Shown one piece after another: positions 63,958-64,000 of a DNA stretch of 64,000 bases. The notes under the pieces are model-generated. The model saw nothing but the letters and a program-made list of their open reading frames with translations, was not told where the DNA came from and did no database searches. A program made the position numbers and the translations under genes. Source of the stretch: Anodontia alba (lineage: Eukaryota; Mollusca; Bivalvia; Lucinida; Lucinidae); contig OZ024824.1 in assembly GCA_964016985.1 (NCBI GenBank), forward strand, positions 118,316,951 to 118,380,950, written 5' to 3'. The first letter of the stretch is position 1. The number at the start of each line of letters is the position of its first letter.

Positions 63958-64000
63958 ATTCTAACACTCCTCGCCTATATAGCCAGTGGTTAAACTCAGT
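63958..64000 (-). mobile_element. Start of an inverted family G copy
   Basis: ATTCTAACACTCCTCGCCTA, TATAGCCAGTGG: the reverse complement of the right end of copy 3. It continues past the window and forms an inverted pair with 63310-63800. Confidence 0.88.

Overview
This is a window of metazoan nuclear DNA, most likely from a bivalve mollusc. Host coding sequence is sparse and split by long introns. The rest is AT-rich and crowded with short palindromic DNA transposons (MITEs), tRNA-derived SINEs, minisatellite-carrying elements, a dead mariner and 5'-truncated non-LTR retrotransposons. The bivalve assignment is inference from gene structure and from the style of the repeats; no species is claimed.

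Two host genes can be reconstructed from sequence alone. (1) NDUFAF4, a mitochondrial complex I assembly factor, lies on the minus strand: three coding exons (24675-24519, 15942-15842, 10703-10320), phase-consistent GT/AG junctions and 213 residues. Its 8.6-kb first intron holds the mariner, a long palindrome, SINEs, an LTR-less retrotransposon tail and a MULE-like fold-back element. A TTAA-class MITE lies exactly at its stop codon. (2) A plus-strand gene from about 39.76 kb to at least 61.39 kb has eight recognisable coding exons. A 2-kb exon encodes an acidic, low-complexity N-terminus with an RVxF motif and two SILK motifs, both PP1-docking signatures. It reads in phase into an AGC-family kinase fold in which the Gly loop, the VAIK Lys, HRD and DFG are all degenerate. 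This is a candidate lineage-specific pseudokinase and PP1 scaffold, and the most interesting protein here.

Layout: 1-4.4 kb, minisatellites (about 150-bp and 125-bp units, the second carrying ERE-like and CRE-like palindromes), a SINE and a piggyBac-like MITE. 4.5-8.1 kb, a large composite satellite element with an 11-monomer array of strictly alternating units. 8.3-10.3 kb, nested pogo-like MITEs. 10.3-24.7 kb, NDUFAF4. 24.7-39.7 kb, intergenic, with several MITE families (called A, B, F, G, J and Q here), reverse-transcriptase debris and poly(C) tracts. 39.7-61.4 kb, the pseudokinase gene, its introns full of the same families and an inverted EcoRI-site-rich minisatellite. 61.5-64 kb, more MITEs, ending inside an inverted pair of family G.

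Cross-cutting patterns: many unrelated palindromic families share a hairpin tip of the form CACGAG-loop-GAGTG. Family G carries a promoter-like CRE / CCGCCC / ATTGG / TATATA cassette. Several nested insertions give a relative age order.
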